A stretch of DNA of 64,000 bases from Leclercia adecarboxylata (GCA_901472455.1 LR590464.1:1426001-1490000), one strand, 5' to 3'. Numbered from the stretch's first letter, positions 10,598 to 22,017 are shown. Notes: generated by a model from the sequence alone, not told the origin. Made by a program: numbers and translations.

Positions 10598-10611
10598 CTT
10601 TCGAATGAAGG
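10598..10611. promoter_or_regulatory. Operator-like motif between ybiY and fsaA
   Basis: CTTTCGAATGAAGG; its reverse complement, CCTTCATTCGAAAG, matches the motifs before ybiU and ybiV. It lies in the divergent ybiY-fsaA promoter region, 36 bp from ybiY and 78 bp from fsaA. Confidence 0.4.
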
Positions 10612-10688
10612 TTATCTTGACGCAAATCAACCCCGACGCAGGTTTTGCCGTGTAGGGTTACGGCATCGTCATTTTTGAGGACCCCATC

Positions 10689-11351
10689 ATGGAACTGTAT
10701 CTCGACACATCTGATGTTCTGGCTGTTAAAAAACTGGCCCGCGTGTTGCCGCTGGCAGGCGTAACCACCAACCCAAGCATTGTTGCCGCAGGTAAAACGC
10801 CGCTGGAGGTGTTACTGCCTCAGTTGCAGGAGGCGATGGGGGGTCAGGGCCGCCTGTTTGCTCAGGTCATGGCGACGACCGCAGAAGGGATGGTGGAAGA
10901 TGCCCTCAAGCTGCGCGCCATCGTTGCGGATCTGGTGGTAAAAGTGCCCGTCACAGCGGAAGGGCTGGCGGCGATCAAAATGCTGAAAGCGCAAGGGGTG
11001 CCGACCCTCGGGACGGCGGTCTACAGCGCGGCGCAGGGGATGATGGCGGCGCTGGCGGGGGCGGAGTATGTCGCCCCCTATGTGAACCGCGTGGATGCGC
11101 AGGGCGGAGATGGGATCCAGACGGTGGCCGAGTTACAGCAGCTGCTGACGCTCCACGTGCCGCAGTCAAAAGTGCTGGCGGCGAGCTTCAAAACCCCGCG
11201 CCAGGCGCTGGATTGCCTGCTGGCGGGCTGTGAGTCCATTACCCTGCCGCTCGACGTGGCCCAGCAGTTAATCACCTCTCCGGCAGTGGATGCGGCGATT
11301 GCGAAGTTTGAGCAGGACTGGCAGGGGGCGTTCGGGCGGACGTCGATTTGA
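10689..11351 (+). CDS. fsaA: Fructose-6-phosphate aldolase A
   Basis: Class I aldolase of the transaldolase family, 220 residues, the same length as E. coli FsaA. It cleaves fructose 6-phosphate to dihydroxyacetone and glyceraldehyde 3-phosphate. The Schiff-base lysine is in [13 protein letters not shown] (about residue 85). The N-terminal [16 protein letters not shown] and the [12 protein letters not shown] segment are typical. The frame is intact and ends just before a hairpin shared with convergent moeB. The ATG follows a GAGGA-like site. Confidence 0.95.
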   Translation: MELYLDTSDVLAVKKLARVLPLAGVTTNPSIVAAGKTPLEVLLPQLQEAMGGQGRLFAQVMATTAEGMVEDALKLRAIVADLVVKVPVTAEGLAAIKMLKAQGVPTLGTAVYSAAQGMMAALAGAEYVAPYVNRVDAQGGDGIQTVAELQQLLTLHVPQSKVLAASFKTPRQALDCLLAGCESITLPLDVAQQLITSPAVDAAIAKFEQDWQGAFGRTSI

Positions 11352-11410
11352 TGGGGCGGCCTGATGCCCTCACCCCAACCCTCTCCCTCAGGGAGAGGGA
11401 GAAAACACTA

Positions 11411-11436
11411 AAACGGCAACCTGCAGGTTGCCGTTT
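11411..11436. terminator. Bidirectional terminator between fsaA and moeB
   Basis: AAACGGCAAC-CTGCAG-GTTGCCGTTT is a perfect palindrome with A- and T-rich flanks, suited to ending both convergent genes. The same arms flank the inserted element at 6503-7172. A second hairpin of the CCCTCTCCC / GGGAGAGGG type precedes it at about 11379-11401. Confidence 0.75.
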
Positions 11437-11439
11437 GCT

Positions 11440-12193
11440 TTAACCTCCGCACACCTCACACCCCGGATGACGCATCAGCTTCATCTCGCGGAACTGGCAG
11501 GTCATGGCGTCGTACATCACGATTTTTTCCCGCCGCGGGCGTGCCGTACCGGGTCAACACCTTAATGGCCTCCATCGCCTGCATCGACCCGATCACCCCC
11601 ACCAGCGGTGCCATCACGCCTGCCTCGACGCAGGTCAGGGTGTTTTCGCCAAACAGGCGGCTCAGGCAGCGGTAGCAGGGTTCGCCTTCGGCATAGGTAA
11701 AGACACTTACCTGTCCTTCCATACGGATCGCCGCCCCGGAGACCAGCGGGGTTTTATGGACAAAACAGCCCGCGTTAAGCTGATTACGAATAGCGACGTT
11801 ATCGGTGCAATCCAGCACCAGATCGTGATGGGCAATCTGCGCCAATAGCGAAGGTTCATCCAGCAGGGCATTCAGCAGGGTGAACTGCACGTTAGGGTTG
11901 ATGCGCATCAGCGACGCATGGGCCGACTCCACTTTCGGCTCGCCGAGGGTGGCATCGCTGTGCAGGGTCTGGCGTTGCAGGTTGGAGAGCGACACCGTGT
12001 CGAAATCGAGCAGCGTCATGCGGCCCACGCCCGCAGCAGCCAGATACTGCGTTGCGGCACAGCCTAATCCCCCGAGACCGACCACCAGCACATTCGCCGC
12101 TTTTAACGCTTCCTGACCGTCGAAATCAAAGCCGCGCAGCACAATCTGACGGTTGTAGCGCAGCATCTCCTGGTCGCTCAGTTCCACCGCCAT
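11440..12193 (-). CDS. moeB: Molybdopterin-synthase adenylyltransferase MoeB
   Basis: E1-like enzyme that adenylates the C-terminal glycine of MoaD in molybdopterin synthesis, about 249 residues. VLVVGLGGLGCAATQYLAAAGVG is the Rossmann nucleotide-binding segment, with LLDFDTVSLSNLQRQ after it. A zinc-site CYRC is followed by a second cysteine pair at the C-terminus (CEVCGG). The frame breaks in a TTTTTTCCC run near 11527. Past this point the expected C-terminus resumes and stops at 11440. The start is 2 bp after the moeA stop, so the genes are cotranscribed as moeAB. Confidence 0.92.
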
Positions 12194-12195
12194 GG

Positions 12196-13429
12196 TTAGC
12201 CCCCAAACAGCGCGTTAAACGGCTCAACCTCAACCCATTCACCCGCTTCCACGTTGCCGCGCTCGCGCTCAAGCACGATGAAGCAGTTACCCTGGCTGAA
12301 GGAGCTGAAAATATGCGAGCCTTGATGGCCGGTGGTGCTTACCTCCAGCTCGCCGTCGGCGTTACGCGCCAGAATGCCGCGCTGGAAGTCGAGACGTCCC
12401 GGTGATTTTTTCAGGCGGGTGGCGGTACGCACGCGCTGGCGGGCCAGGCAGGGCGTGCGCCCGGTTACCGGAGAGCTTCGCCAGCAGCGGCTGCACCAGT
12501 TGGTAGAACGTGAGCGCCGCAGAGACCGGGTTCCCCGGCAGGCCGCAGAACCAGCTGTCCGGCAGCTTGCCAAAGGCGAAAGGTTTGCCCGGCTTAATGG
12601 CTAGCTTCCAGAAGCCGATCTCGCCCAACTCATCGAGGATCGTTTTGGTGTAATCCGCTTCGCCCACCGACACGCCGCCGGAGCTGAGCACCACGTCGGC
12701 CACGCGATCCGCTTCAATAAAGGCGGCGCGCAGTTTTTCTGGGTCGTCCGGGATAATCCCAAGGTTGATCACCTCGCAGCCCAGTTGCTCCAGCATCAGG
12801 TGTACCGCCAGCCGGTTGGTGTCGTAGATCTGCCCCTCGGCCAGCGGCTGGCCCGGCAGTTGCAGCTCGTCACCGGTGGAGAACAGCGCCACCCGCACCT
12901 TGCGCACCACGGCAATCTCCGCAATACCCAGCGAGGCCAGCACCGGCAGTTCAGCCGCGGTCAGCCTGGTGCCCGCCGGGAAGACGGTCGCGCCCAGGGT
13001 AATGTCCTCCCGCTGCGGCGGATATTCTGCCCCGGCTTCACGCTGGCGATAAACCGCACGCCGTCGTCAGTCTGCTCGGTCTCTTCCTGCATCACCACTG
13101 CGTCACAGCCCGCTGGCACCGGGGCGCCGGTCATAATGCGGATACAGCTTCCGGCAGGCCACTCGCCCTGGAAGGGTTGACCGGCAAAAGCTTTACCCGC
13201 CACCGGCAGCGCATTGCCCGCCGCCAGATCGGCCAGCCGCACGGCATAACCGTCCATCGCCGAGTTATCAAAGCCCGGTACGTTAAGGGGCCGAAACGAT
13301 GTCGGCGGCGGTCACGCGACCAAAACAGCGCAGCAGCGGCAGCGTTTCCTGGTCTGACAGCGGTAAAATTCGATCGAGCATCTGTGCGAGTGCCGTCTCA
13401 AGCGGCATCAGTCCGGCGGTAAAATCCAT
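12196..13429 (-). CDS. moeA: Molybdopterin molybdotransferase MoeA, frameshifted
   Basis: Inserts molybdate into adenylylated molybdopterin; about 411 residues, as in E. coli. It starts [18 protein letters not shown] at 13429. Further recognisable parts are [19 protein letters not shown] with the conserved aspartate/threonine region, [19 protein letters not shown] and [11 protein letters not shown]. The frame jumps near 13285, 13010 and 12470. All blocks are in the right order and nothing is missing, so the gene is probably intact in the organism. It is divergent from iaaA across a 190-bp AT-rich region. Confidence 0.9.
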
Positions 13430-13618
13430 GGGTCACTCCAGCAAGAGAATAACGAAGGCGGCCATTATGGCAGAAAAGTGCCCTTAACTGTATGACACCA
13501 TGGGCTTAGCCTTTACATCACAGTGACGTCTTTCTATATTCAAAAATCATCTGAAGTTCCTGCAACAATAATGATATTTATAGAAAAAGCGGTAATTACG
13601 CGCGTAAAGGTGAAGTAG

Positions 13619-14557
13619 ATGGGGAATGCAGTCATCGCAATCCACGGCGGCGCAGGGGCGATTACCCGCGCACAGCTCAGTCATGAACAGGAGAGGCGCT
13701 ACATTGAGGCGCTCTCGTCGATAGTAGAAACCGGCCAGCGGATGCTGGAGGCGGGGGAGAGCGCGCTGGATGTGGTCACCGAAGCGGTACGCCTGCTGGA
13801 AGAGTGCCCGCTGTTCAACGCCGGTATCGGTTCGGTATTTACCCGCGACGAAACCCATGAGCTGGATGCCTGCGTGATGGACGGCGTTACCCTGAAAGCG
13901 GGCGCGGTGGCCGGAGTCAGCCATCTGCGCAACCCGGTGCTGGCCGCGCGTCTGGTGATGGAGAAAAGTCCGCACGTGCTGCTGGTGGGCGAGGGGGCCG
14001 AGAAATTCGCCTTCGAACACGGCATGGAAGCAGTCTCGCCAGACCTTTTTTCCACCCCCGAACGCTATCAGCAACTGCTGGCCGCGCGTGACGCGGATGA
14101 AACCCGACTTGACCATTCGGCCCCGCTGGATGAAACCACGAAAATGGGTACCGTTGGCGCGGTGGCGCTGGATAAGGCCGGAAACCTGGCCGCCGCCACC
14201 TCCACCGGCGGCATGACCAATAAACTTCCCGGTCGGGTGGGCGATAGCCCGTTGCCCGGTGCGGGCTGCTATGCCAATAACGCCAGCGTGGCGGTCTCCT
14301 GTACCGGCACTGGCGAAGTGTTTATTCGCACCCTGGCCGCCTACGACATCGCCGCGCTGATGGACTACGGCGGCTTAAGCCTCGCCGAAGCCTGCGAGCG
14401 GGTGGTAATGGAAAAACTCCCGGCGCTCGAAGGCAGCGGCGGGCTGATTGCCGTCGATCGCGAGGGTAACGTGGCATTGCCCTTTAACAGCGAAGGGATG
14501 TACCGCGCCTGGGGCTATGCCGGCGATACGCCGAGCACCGGCATTTACCGTGAATAA
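13619..14557 (+). CDS. iaaA: Isoaspartyl peptidase / L-asparaginase IaaA
   Basis: N-terminal nucleophile hydrolase, 312 residues (E. coli 321). It cleaves itself to alpha and beta subunits, then hydrolyses isoaspartyl dipeptides and asparagine. [11 protein letters not shown] starts the alpha subunit. The autocleavage site is in [15 protein letters not shown], where the threonine after MG becomes the nucleophile. STGGMTNK and GAGCYANN are substrate-binding segments. The gene is intact and ends 10 bp before gsiA, so peptides imported by Gsi may feed it. Confidence 0.93.
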   Translation: MGNAVIAIHGGAGAITRAQLSHEQERRYIEALSSIVETGQRMLEAGESALDVVTEAVRLLEECPLFNAGIGSVFTRDETHELDACVMDGVTLKAGAVAGVSHLRNPVLAARLVMEKSPHVLLVGEGAEKFAFEHGMEAVSPDLFSTPERYQQLLAARDADETRLDHSAPLDETTKMGTVGAVALDKAGNLAAATSTGGMTNKLPGRVGDSPLPGAGCYANNASVAVSCTGTGEVFIRTLAAYDIAALMDYGGLSLAEACERVVMEKLPALEGSGGLIAVDREGNVALPFNSEGMYRAWGYAGDTPSTGIYRE

Positions 14558-14567
14558 GGGGGAAAGG

Positions 14568-16439
14568 GTGTCACACAGCGATGAACTTGACCGCCAGCAG
14601 GTGCTGGCGGTGCGCAACCTGAATGTCGCCTTTCCCGACGAACGGCAACCGATCCCGGCGGTAAAAAATCTCTCTTTTTCGCTGAAACGCGGCGAGACGC
14701 TGGCGATCGTCGGCGAGTCCGGCTCCGGTAAGTCGGTGACCGCCCTGTCGCTGATGCGCCTGATTGAACAGTCCGGCGGGCTGGTGGCATGCGACAGCCT
14801 GCTGCTGCGCCGCCGCAATGGCCAGGTGAGCGATCTCACCACCCTCAGTTCCTCCCAGGTGCGCAGCGTGCGTGGTGCTGACATCGCCATGATTTTTCAG
14901 GAGCCGATGACCTCGCTCAATCCGGTCTTCCCGGTAGGGGAGCAGATTGCCGAGTCGATCCGCCTGCACCAGGGGCTGAGCGGCGATGAGGCGCTGGCTG
15001 AAGCCAGACGTATGCTGGAGCAGGTGCGGATCCCGGAGGCCGACGCCATTCTGGGACGCTACCCGCATCAGCTCTCTGGCGGGATGCGCCAGCGGGTGAT
15101 GATCGCCATGGCGCTCTCCTGTCGTCCGGCGGTACTGATTGCCGATGAGCCGACCACCGCGCTGGATGTCACCATTCAGGCGCAAATTCTGCAGCTGATC
15201 AAAGTGTTGCAGGACGAGATGGAGATGGGGGTGATTTTTATCACTCACGATATGGGCGTGGTGGCGGATATCGCCGACCGGGTGCTGGTGATGTACCAGG
15301 GCGAGGCGGTCGAAACCGGCACTGTAGAACAGATTTTCCACACGCCTGAGCACCCCTATACCCGGGCGCTGCTGGCCGCGGTGCCGCGACTGGGGGCAAT
15401 GAACGGCAGTGATTTACCGCGCCGTTTTCCACTGATCTCCCTCACGAATCCGGGTTTTCAGGAGGCCGAAACCGAACAGGATACGGTGGTGCCCGGTGAC
15501 CCCATCTTACAGGTGCGCGACCTGGTCACCCGATTTCCGCTGCGTGGCGGCCTGTTGAACCGGGTTAAGCGGGAAGTGCATGCGGTAGAAAATGTCAGTT
15601 TTGATTTATGGCCCGGCGAGACGCTGTCGCTGGTGGGCGAGTCCGGCAGCGGCAAGTCCACCACCGGACGGGCGCTGCTGCGGCTGGTGGAGGCCCAGGA
15701 GGGCACCATCACCTTTAACGGTAAGCGCATCGACACCCTGCCGGCCGGGCAACTGCAACCCCTGCGGCGGGATATTCAGTTTATTTTCCAGGATCCTTAC
15801 GCCTCCCTCGATCCCCGCCAGACGGTGGGCTATTCGATTATGGAGCCGCTGCGGGTGCATAACCTGCTGGATGGCGATGCCGCCCAGCGGCGGGTGGCGT
15901 GGCTGCTGGAGCGTGTCGGCCTGAAGCCGGAGCACGCCTGGCGCTATCCCCATGAATTTTCCGGCGGCCAGCGACAGCGAATCTGCATCGCCCGCGCGCT
16001 GGCGCTCAATCCAAAAGTGGTCATTGCCGACGAGTCGGTCTCGGCGCTGGATGTCTCCATCCGGGCGCAGATCATCAATCTGCTGCTCGATTTGCAGCGG
16101 GAGATGGGCATCGCATTTCTGTTTATTTCGCACGACATGGCGGTGGTGGAGCGCATCAGCCACCGGGTGGCGGTGATGTACCTCGGGCAGATCGTCGAGA
16201 TTGGCCCGCGTCGGGCGGTGTTTGAAAACCCGCAGCACCCTTACACCCGCAAGCTGATGGCGGCGGTGCCGGTGGCCGATCCGGCCCATCGTCAGGCCCG
16301 GCGGGTGCTGCTGCAGGACGAGCTGCCGGGCAACATTCGTAAGCGGGGAGAATCCACCGAGCGCGTGGTGTTGCGGGAGGTTGGCCCCGGCCACTTCGTC
16401 GCACCGCCGCGCCAGGATAATGCCTTTAAACATCTATAA
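14568..16439 (+). CDS. gsiA: Glutathione ABC importer ATPase GsiA
   Basis: Double-ATPase subunit of the GsiABCD glutathione/oligopeptide importer, 623 residues, equal to E. coli. The first nucleotide-binding domain has [18 protein letters not shown] and [10 protein letters not shown]. The second has [19 protein letters not shown] and [10 protein letters not shown]. Each domain ends with an oligopeptide-type extension ([24 protein letters not shown]). The GTG at 14568 gives the family N-terminus MSHSDELD; upstream in-frame codons belong to iaaA. The frame is intact. Confidence 0.95.
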   Translation: MSHSDELDRQQVLAVRNLNVAFPDERQPIPAVKNLSFSLKRGETLAIVGESGSGKSVTALSLMRLIEQSGGLVACDSLLLRRRNGQVSDLTTLSSSQVRSVRGADIAMIFQEPMTSLNPVFPVGEQIAESIRLHQGLSGDEALAEARRMLEQVRIPEADAILGRYPHQLSGGMRQRVMIAMALSCRPAVLIADEPTTALDVTIQAQILQLIKVLQDEMEMGVIFITHDMGVVADIADRVLVMYQGEAVETGTVEQIFHTPEHPYTRALLAAVPRLGAMNGSDLPRRFPLISLTNPGFQEAETEQDTVVPGDPILQVRDLVTRFPLRGGLLNRVKREVHAVENVSFDLWPGETLSLVGESGSGKSTTGRALLRLVEAQEGTITFNGKRIDTLPAGQLQPLRRDIQFIFQDPYASLDPRQTVGYSIMEPLRVHNLLDGDAAQRRVAWLLERVGLKPEHAWRYPHEFSGGQRQRICIARALALNPKVVIADESVSALDVSIRAQIINLLLDLQREMGIAFLFISHDMAVVERISHRVAVMYLGQIVEIGPRRAVFENPQHPYTRKLMAAVPVADPAHRQARRVLLQDELPGNIRKRGESTERVVLREVGPGHFVAPPRQDNAFKHL

Positions 16440-16474
16440 ATCACGACAGCAGGGAACAACAGGAGAACACAACA

Positions 16475-18014
16475 ATGACAAAATATGTTGCTCGCAAATG
16501 GCTGTTAGCCGCGAGCGTCACGGCAGCCCTGGCGGCCACGCCGGCCTTCGCAGCAAAAGACGTGGTGGTGGCGGTGGCCTCCAACTTCACCACCCTGGAT
16601 CCGTATGACGCTAATGACACCCTGTCACAGGCGGTGGCGAAGTCGTTTTATCAGGGGCTGTTTGGTCTCGATAAAGAGATGCAGCTGAAAAACGTGCTGG
16701 CTGAGAGTTACACCGTCTCGGACGATGGGCTGGTCTACACCATTAAGCTGCGCAGCGGCGTGAAGTTCCAGGACGGCACCGACTTCAACGCTGAAGCGGT
16801 GAAGGTCAACCTCGATCGCGCCAGCAACCCGGAAAACAGCCTTAAGCGCTATAACCTGTATAAAAACATCGCCAGCACCGAGGCCGTCGATCCCACCACG
16901 GTAAAAATCACCCTGAAAGAGCCGTTCTCGGCCTTTATCAATATTCTGGCCCACCCGGCCACGGCGATGATCTCCCCCGACGCGCTGAAAAAATACGGCA
17001 AAGAGATTGGCTTCCATCCGGTCGGCACCGGGCCGTATGAGCTGGTGACCTGGAATCAGACCGACTTTGTGAAGGTGAAAAAGTTCGCCGGTTACTGGCA
17101 GCAGGGGCTGCCGAAGCTGGACACCATCACCTGGCGTCCGGTGGTGGATAACAACACCCGCGCCGCCATGTTGCAGACCGGCGAAGCGCAATTTGCCTTC
17201 CCGATCCCGTACGAGCAGGCGGCGCTGCTGGCGAAAAACAGCAAGCTGGAGCTGGTCGCCAGCCCGTCGATCATGCAGCGTTACATCAGCATGAACGTCA
17301 CGCAAAAACCGTTCGATAACCCGAAAGTGCGCGAGGCGATTAACTACGCCATCAACCGTGAGGCACTGGTGAAGGTGGCCTTTGCCGGGTATGCGACCCC
17401 GGCAACGGGCGTGGTGCCACCGTCCATTGCGTACTCCCAGCAGTATCATCCGTGGGAATATAATCCGACAAAAGCGCGTGCGCTGCTGAAAGAGGCGGGC
17501 TTCCCGAACGGTTTCAGCACCACGCTGTGGTCGTCGCACAATCACAGTACCGCCCAGAAGGTGCTGCAATTCACCCAGCAGCAGCTGGCGCAGGTGGGCA
17601 TTAAGGTGCAGGTCACGGCGATGGATGCCGGGCAGCGTGCCGCCGAAGTGGAAGGCAAAGGGCAGAAAGAGAGCGGGGTGAGGATGTTCTACACCGGCTG
17701 GTCGGCCTCCACCGGCGAAGCCGACTGGGCGCTGTCGCCGCTGTTTGCCTCGCAAAACTGGCCGCCAACTCTGTTCAACACCGCGTTCTACAGCAATCCG
17801 CAGGTGGATAAAGACCTGACGGAGGCGCTGAAAACCACCCCAACCGGAAGAGAAAGCGAAACTGTACAGGGATGCACAGGATACGATCTGGAAGGAGTCA
17901 CCGTGGATACCGCTGGTGGTCGAAAAACTGGTCTCGGCGCACAACAAGGCGCTGACCGGCTTTTACATCATGCCGGATACCGGCTTTAGCTTTGACGACG
18001 CGGATCTGAAATAA
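16475..18014 (+). CDS. gsiB: Glutathione-binding periplasmic protein GsiB
   Basis: Solute-binding protein of SBP family 5, about 512 residues. The Sec signal peptide ([20 protein letters not shown], then ATPAFAA) is cleaved after AFA. The mature part contains the family block [21 protein letters not shown]. The frame jumps near 17845 after LTEALKTT. The correct frame continues [19 protein letters not shown] to the TAA at 18012. It hands glutathione to GsiCD. The start has an AGGAGAA site, 35 bp after gsiA. Confidence 0.93.
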
Positions 18015-18061
18015 AGCACTCATTCCCGCAGGTGTACGCCTGCGGGATGAGAGGAATGTGC

Positions 18062-18984
18062 ATGCTGAATTATGTGATTAAACGCCTGCTGGGGCTGATC
18101 CCGACGCTGCTGATTGTGGCGGTGCTGGTCTTTTTATTCGTTCATCTGCTGCCGGGGGATCCGGCGCGGCTGATTGCCGGCCCGGAAGCCGATGCCACGG
18201 TCATCGAGCTGGTGCGTAAGCAACTGGGGCTGGATCAGCCGCTCTACCGGCAGTTCTGGCACTACATTACCAGTGTCGTGCAGGGGGACTTTGGTACCTC
18301 GATGGTCTCCCGTCGTCCCGTTTCCGAGGAGATTGCCAGCCGCTTTATGCCCACCTTCTGGCTGACCCTCGCCAGCATGGCCTGGGCGGTGCTGTTTGGC
18401 CTGATGGCCGGAATTGTGGCGGCAGTCTGGCGTAACCGCTGGCCGGACCGGTTGGGCATGGCGCTGGCGGTCACCGGGATCTCCTTCCCGGCTTTTGCGC
18501 TGGGGATGCTGCTAATGCAGATCTTCTCCGTCGAGCTGGGCTGGCTCCCCACCGTGGGCGCGGACAGCTGGCGGCACTACATTCTGCCTTCGCTGACCCT
18601 CGGCGCGGCGGTGGCGGCGGTGATGGCGCGCTTCACCCGCGCCTCCTTCGTTGACGTGCTGAACGAAGACTATATGCGAACCGCCCGGGCAAAGGGGGTC
18701 AGCGGAGAAGTGGGTGATCCTCAAGCACGGTCTGCGTAATGCGATGATCCCGGTAGTGACCATGATGGGACTGCAGTTCGGCTTCCTGCTCGGTGGCTCG
18801 ATCGTGGTGGAAAAGGTCTTCAACTGGCCGGGGTTAGGGCGTTTGCTGGGTCGATTCTGTCGACATGCGCGACTACCCGGTGATCCAGGCGGAAGTGCTG
18901 CTTTTTTCGCTGGAATTTATTCTTATCAACTTAGTGGTGGATGTGCTCTATGCCGCCATTAATCCCGCTATCAGGTACAAGTAA
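18062..18984 (+). CDS. gsiC: Glutathione ABC importer permease GsiC
   Basis: Inner-membrane permease of the DppB type, about 306 residues. The ATG at 18062 ([19 protein letters not shown]) opens the first membrane helix. About five more helices follow, with the EAA-loop region [12 protein letters not shown]. Frame jumps lie near 18705 and 18855. The expected continuation ([17 protein letters not shown] ... [18 protein letters not shown]) runs to the TAA at 18982-18984. It forms the channel with GsiD. Confidence 0.9.
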
Positions 18985-18985
18985 G

Positions 18986-19902
18986 ATGCGACTGTTAAAC
19001 TGGCGTCGGCAGGCCATGTTAAAGGCCATGCCGGGACTTAAACCGGATCAGATCCGCACTCCGTGGCATGAATTCTGGCGGCGCTTTCGTAAGCAGCCGG
19101 TGGCGATGACCGCCGGGCTGTTTGTCCTGCTGCTGATCCTGGTGGCGGTGCTGGCCCCATGGATCGTCCCCTTTGATGCGGAAAATTACTTCGATTACGA
19201 CCGTCTGAACGAAGGTCCGTCGGTAATGCACTGGTTCGGCGTAGATTCTCTTGGACGCGATATCTTCAGCCGGGTGCTGATGGGGGCGCAGATCTCGCTC
19301 GCCGCCGGGGTCTTTGCGGTACTGATTGGCGCAGCCATCGGCACGGTGCTGGGCCTGCTGGCCGGTTATTACGAGGGCTGGTGGGATCGGATCATCATGC
19401 GCATCTGCGATGTGCTCTTTGCTTTCCCTGGCATTCTGCTGGCTATTGCGGTGGTGGCGGTGATGGGCAACGGCATGGCGAACGTGATCATCGCCGTGGC
19501 GATCTTCTCGATTCCGGCCTTCGCCCGCCTTGGTGCGCGGCAATACGCTGGTGCTAAAACAGCAGACCTTTATCGAGTCGGCGCGCAGCATTGGGGCCAG
19601 CGATACCACAATCCTGTTTAACCATATTCTGCCGGGCACCGTCTCCTCTATCGTGGGTCTATTTCACCATGCGTATCGGGGTGTCGATTATCTCGGGCCG
19701 CCAGCCTGTCGTTTTTAGGTCTGGGCGCGCAACCGCCGACCCCGGAGTGGGGAGCGGATGCTCAACGAGGCGCGGGCCGATATGGTGATTGCCCCGCATG
19801 TGGCGCTCTTCCCGAGCCCTGGCGATTTTCTTTACCGTGCTGGCGTTTAATTTGTTGGGAGATGGGCTGCGAGACGCGTTGGATCCGAGGATTAAAGGAT
19901 AA
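18986..19902 (+). CDS. gsiD: Glutathione ABC importer permease GsiD, several frameshifts
   Basis: DppC-type permease, about 303 residues. It starts at the ATG at 18986, one base after the gsiC stop. The long cytoplasmic N-terminus is typical, and [18 protein letters not shown] is the family signature. The EAA loop [11 protein letters not shown] is present in a shifted frame. Jumps near 19535, 19655, 19710, 19760 and 19810 make this the most broken gene in the operon. All segments, including the C-terminal [16 protein letters not shown], are present. Confidence 0.88.
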
Positions 19903-20048
19903 CCTACCAATTTTTGTATAACAGAATAGAAAAACTATTTCTATTCAGTGAGTTATAAAATGCCGCATAAAAGGGTTGCTGGAGTAAACTCTTTGTAAAA
20001 ATTATAATGATTAACCGTTAAATAACGTTAAATATTGTAAGGATTACA

Positions 20049-20438
20049 ATGAAAAAGCTTCTTTTATGCGGCATGGTTTTACTTTCTGCCTCGTGCGCCG
20101 ATTTCCAGAAAAACATGAGTGACGGGATGAAAGCGGTCAATTCAGCCCTTACGCCAAAATCCTCTACCGGTGCGCAAACCACCGCGGCGGCAAAACAGCC
20201 TGGCACCATCACCAATGAACAGTGCAAAACCAGCGTGGGTAAATCCCGTGACTATTTTGAACAGATTGTTGGCTTCAAGCTGAACGAGACCAACTCCTCG
20301 GGCTATACCTCTTTCTCCGAGACCTACAACCTGCGCATTTCCGATCGTAAAGACCGTCTTGGCGGCAACTACGCTATCTGCATTATCTCAATCGATCCGC
20401 AGACCAATAAAGTCACGACCTTCTCAATGCCAACCTGA
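20049..20438 (+). CDS. Small putative lipoprotein
   Basis: A protein of 129 residues with a Lys-rich start, hydrophobic core and a cysteine at about residue 16 (LLSASC). The motif is close to but not a perfect lipobox, so it may be a lipoprotein or a Sec-exported protein. The mature part is polar, with two further cysteines (NEQCKTS and NYAICI) that could pair in the periplasm. I do not recognise the family. It is a single gene, with its own AT-rich upstream region and an AAGGATTAC site before the ATG, and is followed by a REP-like hairpin. Confidence 0.65.
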   Translation: MKKLLLCGMVLLSASCADFQKNMSDGMKAVNSALTPKSSTGAQTTAAAKQPGTITNEQCKTSVGKSRDYFEQIVGFKLNETNSSGYTSFSETYNLRISDRKDRLGGNYAICIISIDPQTNKVTTFSMPT

Positions 20439-20448
20439 TTCAGGCATG

Positions 20449-20478
20449 TTGCCGGGTAAGCGCAGCGCCACCCGGCAA
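20449..20478. repeat. REP-like palindrome
   Basis: TTGCCGGGT ... ACCCGGCAA around GCGCAGCGCC is a typical enterobacterial repetitive extragenic palindrome between convergent genes. Similar copies lie near 25190-25225, 48650-48685 and 52335-52405. Confidence 0.7.
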
Positions 20479-20487
20479 TTTTACACG

Positions 20488-21228
20488 TTACTTATCTACG
20501 CCGAAGCCCTGCTTAATGAGGGCCGGGAGCACGTCCGGGAAGTAAATGTGCTGGTAATAACCGCTCACGCTTTCACTCCAGGTATCACCGTCGGTACGGT
20601 TAATGGCCTGCCAGTGTTCGGTCATCTGCTGATTGTAGCGGGTGATTTTGGCTTCCAGCCCGTCGGTAATATAGGCTTCGTCATGACGGAAGGTCTCCAG
20701 CGGGAGACGCGGTTTGTGATGCGAAGGAACATCAACGTGGCCAATCACCACGCCCGCCACCGGGAAGGTGTGTTCCGGTAGGTCAAGCAGCTCTATCAAT
20801 TCCTGTGGACGCAGACGAATCCCGCCAATCGGCACGATCCCCAGCCCTTCAGAGCGGGCTGCTGCCATCACGGAACCGAGGGCAATACCCACGTCGGTTG
20901 CGCCGGCCACCAGGCTCTCAATGCTCTGATGCGCGACCTGCTCCTTGCCCGCCAGCTTCATGCCGACTTCCGTTTTATACATATCCAGCACAAAGGTGAT
21001 AAACACCGGGGCTTTGGCAATCCACGGCTGGCCGCCCGCGATCTGTGAAATCTGCGCGCGTTTTTCGGCATCGCGTGTGACGATGACCGACACCTGCTGG
21101 GAATGCACGGAGGTGGGGGCGCGGTACGCGGTGCTAATAATGCGTTCGAGGGTGGCGTCATCAATGGCGCGATCGGTAAAGCTGCGCTCGCTTTTATGGT
21201 CGTTAAACAGGTCAATAATCGTGTTCAT
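20488..21228 (-). CDS. NADPH-dependent nitroreductase-family oxidoreductase
   Basis: FMN-dependent oxidoreductase of the nitroreductase superfamily, 246 residues, closest in layout to the NfsA/NfrA group. HKSERSFTDRAID near the N-terminus gives the FMN-phosphate-binding basic residues. RAPTSVHSQQ and GIVPIGGIR are the flavin-contacting segments. The tail WSESVSGYYQHIYF is typical of the NfsA-like C-terminus. Physiological substrate cannot be told. It is 109 bp downstream of the DJ-1/PfpI gene on the same strand; the two may form a detoxification operon. Confidence 0.8.
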   Translation of the reverse strand: MNTIIDLFNDHKSERSFTDRAIDDATLERIISTAYRAPTSVHSQQVSVIVTRDAEKRAQISQIAGGQPWIAKAPVFITFVLDMYKTEVGMKLAGKEQVAHQSIESLVAGATDVGIALGSVMAAARSEGLGIVPIGGIRLRPQELIELLDLPEHTFPVAGVVIGHVDVPSHHKPRLPLETFRHDEAYITDGLEAKITRYNQQMTEHWQAINRTDGDTWSESVSGYYQHIYFPDVLPALIKQGFGVDK

Positions 21229-21337
21229 AGCATCTCCGGTGTGAAGCGCAAAAGCCTACCAGCCCGGCACCGTTTTGCCTTTAACACTCTATGCGAAAAT
21301 CATGAGGGGTTGCCCGACCAGCGGCCAGGCAGGGGGA

Positions 21338-22017
21338 TTAGCGCAGCGCAGCCACCAGTGCTTTTGCCACGGCTTCGGAACTGCCCGGGTTCTGCCCGGT
21401 GATCAGCGTACCGTCTTCAACAATAAAGGAGCCCCAGTTCGGGCCTTTCTGGTAGTTAGCGCCCAGGGCAATCAGCTCATCTTCCACCAGGAACGGAACG
21501 ATGTCGGTCAGTTCGACGTCGGCCTCTTCGCCGTTGGTAAAGCCGGTCACCCTGACGGCCCTTCACCAGCGGCTCGCCAGAGGCGGCCTTCACATGGCGC
21601 AACACGCCCGGCGCATGGCAGACGAAACCGATGGGTTTACCCGCGCGATTGAAGGCTTCAATCAGCGCGATGGAGGTCTGTGACTCCGCCAGATCCCACA
21701 GCGGGCCGTGCCCGCCTGGATAGAATACGGTGTCGAAATCGTCCTGACGCACGCTGTCGAGCTTCAGGGTGTTGGCAAGTTCACGCTGTGCTGCCGGATC
21801 GGCTTTGAAGCGCTGGGTCAGTTCGGTCTGGAAATCGGCTGAATCACTTTTGGGATCCAGCGGCGGTTGACCACCGGCCGGGGAGGCCAGCACCACTTCG
21901 GCTCCCGCATCTTTTGAAGATGTAATACGGGGCGGCAAACTCTTCCAGCCAGAAGCCCGTTTTCTTACCGGTATTGCCCAGGTCACTGTGAGAGGTGAGA
22001 ACCATTAATACTTTCAT
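21338..22017 (-). CDS. DJ-1/PfpI family protein
   Basis: Class I glutamine amidotransferase-like fold, about 225 residues. YPGGHGPLWDLAE and GFVCHAPGVLRHV show the nucleophile-elbow cysteine, as in Hsp31-like glyoxalase/deglycase proteins. The ATG at 22017 gives MKVLMVLTSHSDLGNTGKKT. An extra A near 21917 and an extra G near 21548 break the frame; corrected, the protein ends NPGSSEAVAKALVAAL. A role in methylglyoxal or protein damage repair is inferred from the family only. Confidence 0.82.

Noticed and set aside
13547..14116. Minus-strand frame opposite iaaA
   Set aside because: Shadow of an intact, well conserved gene.
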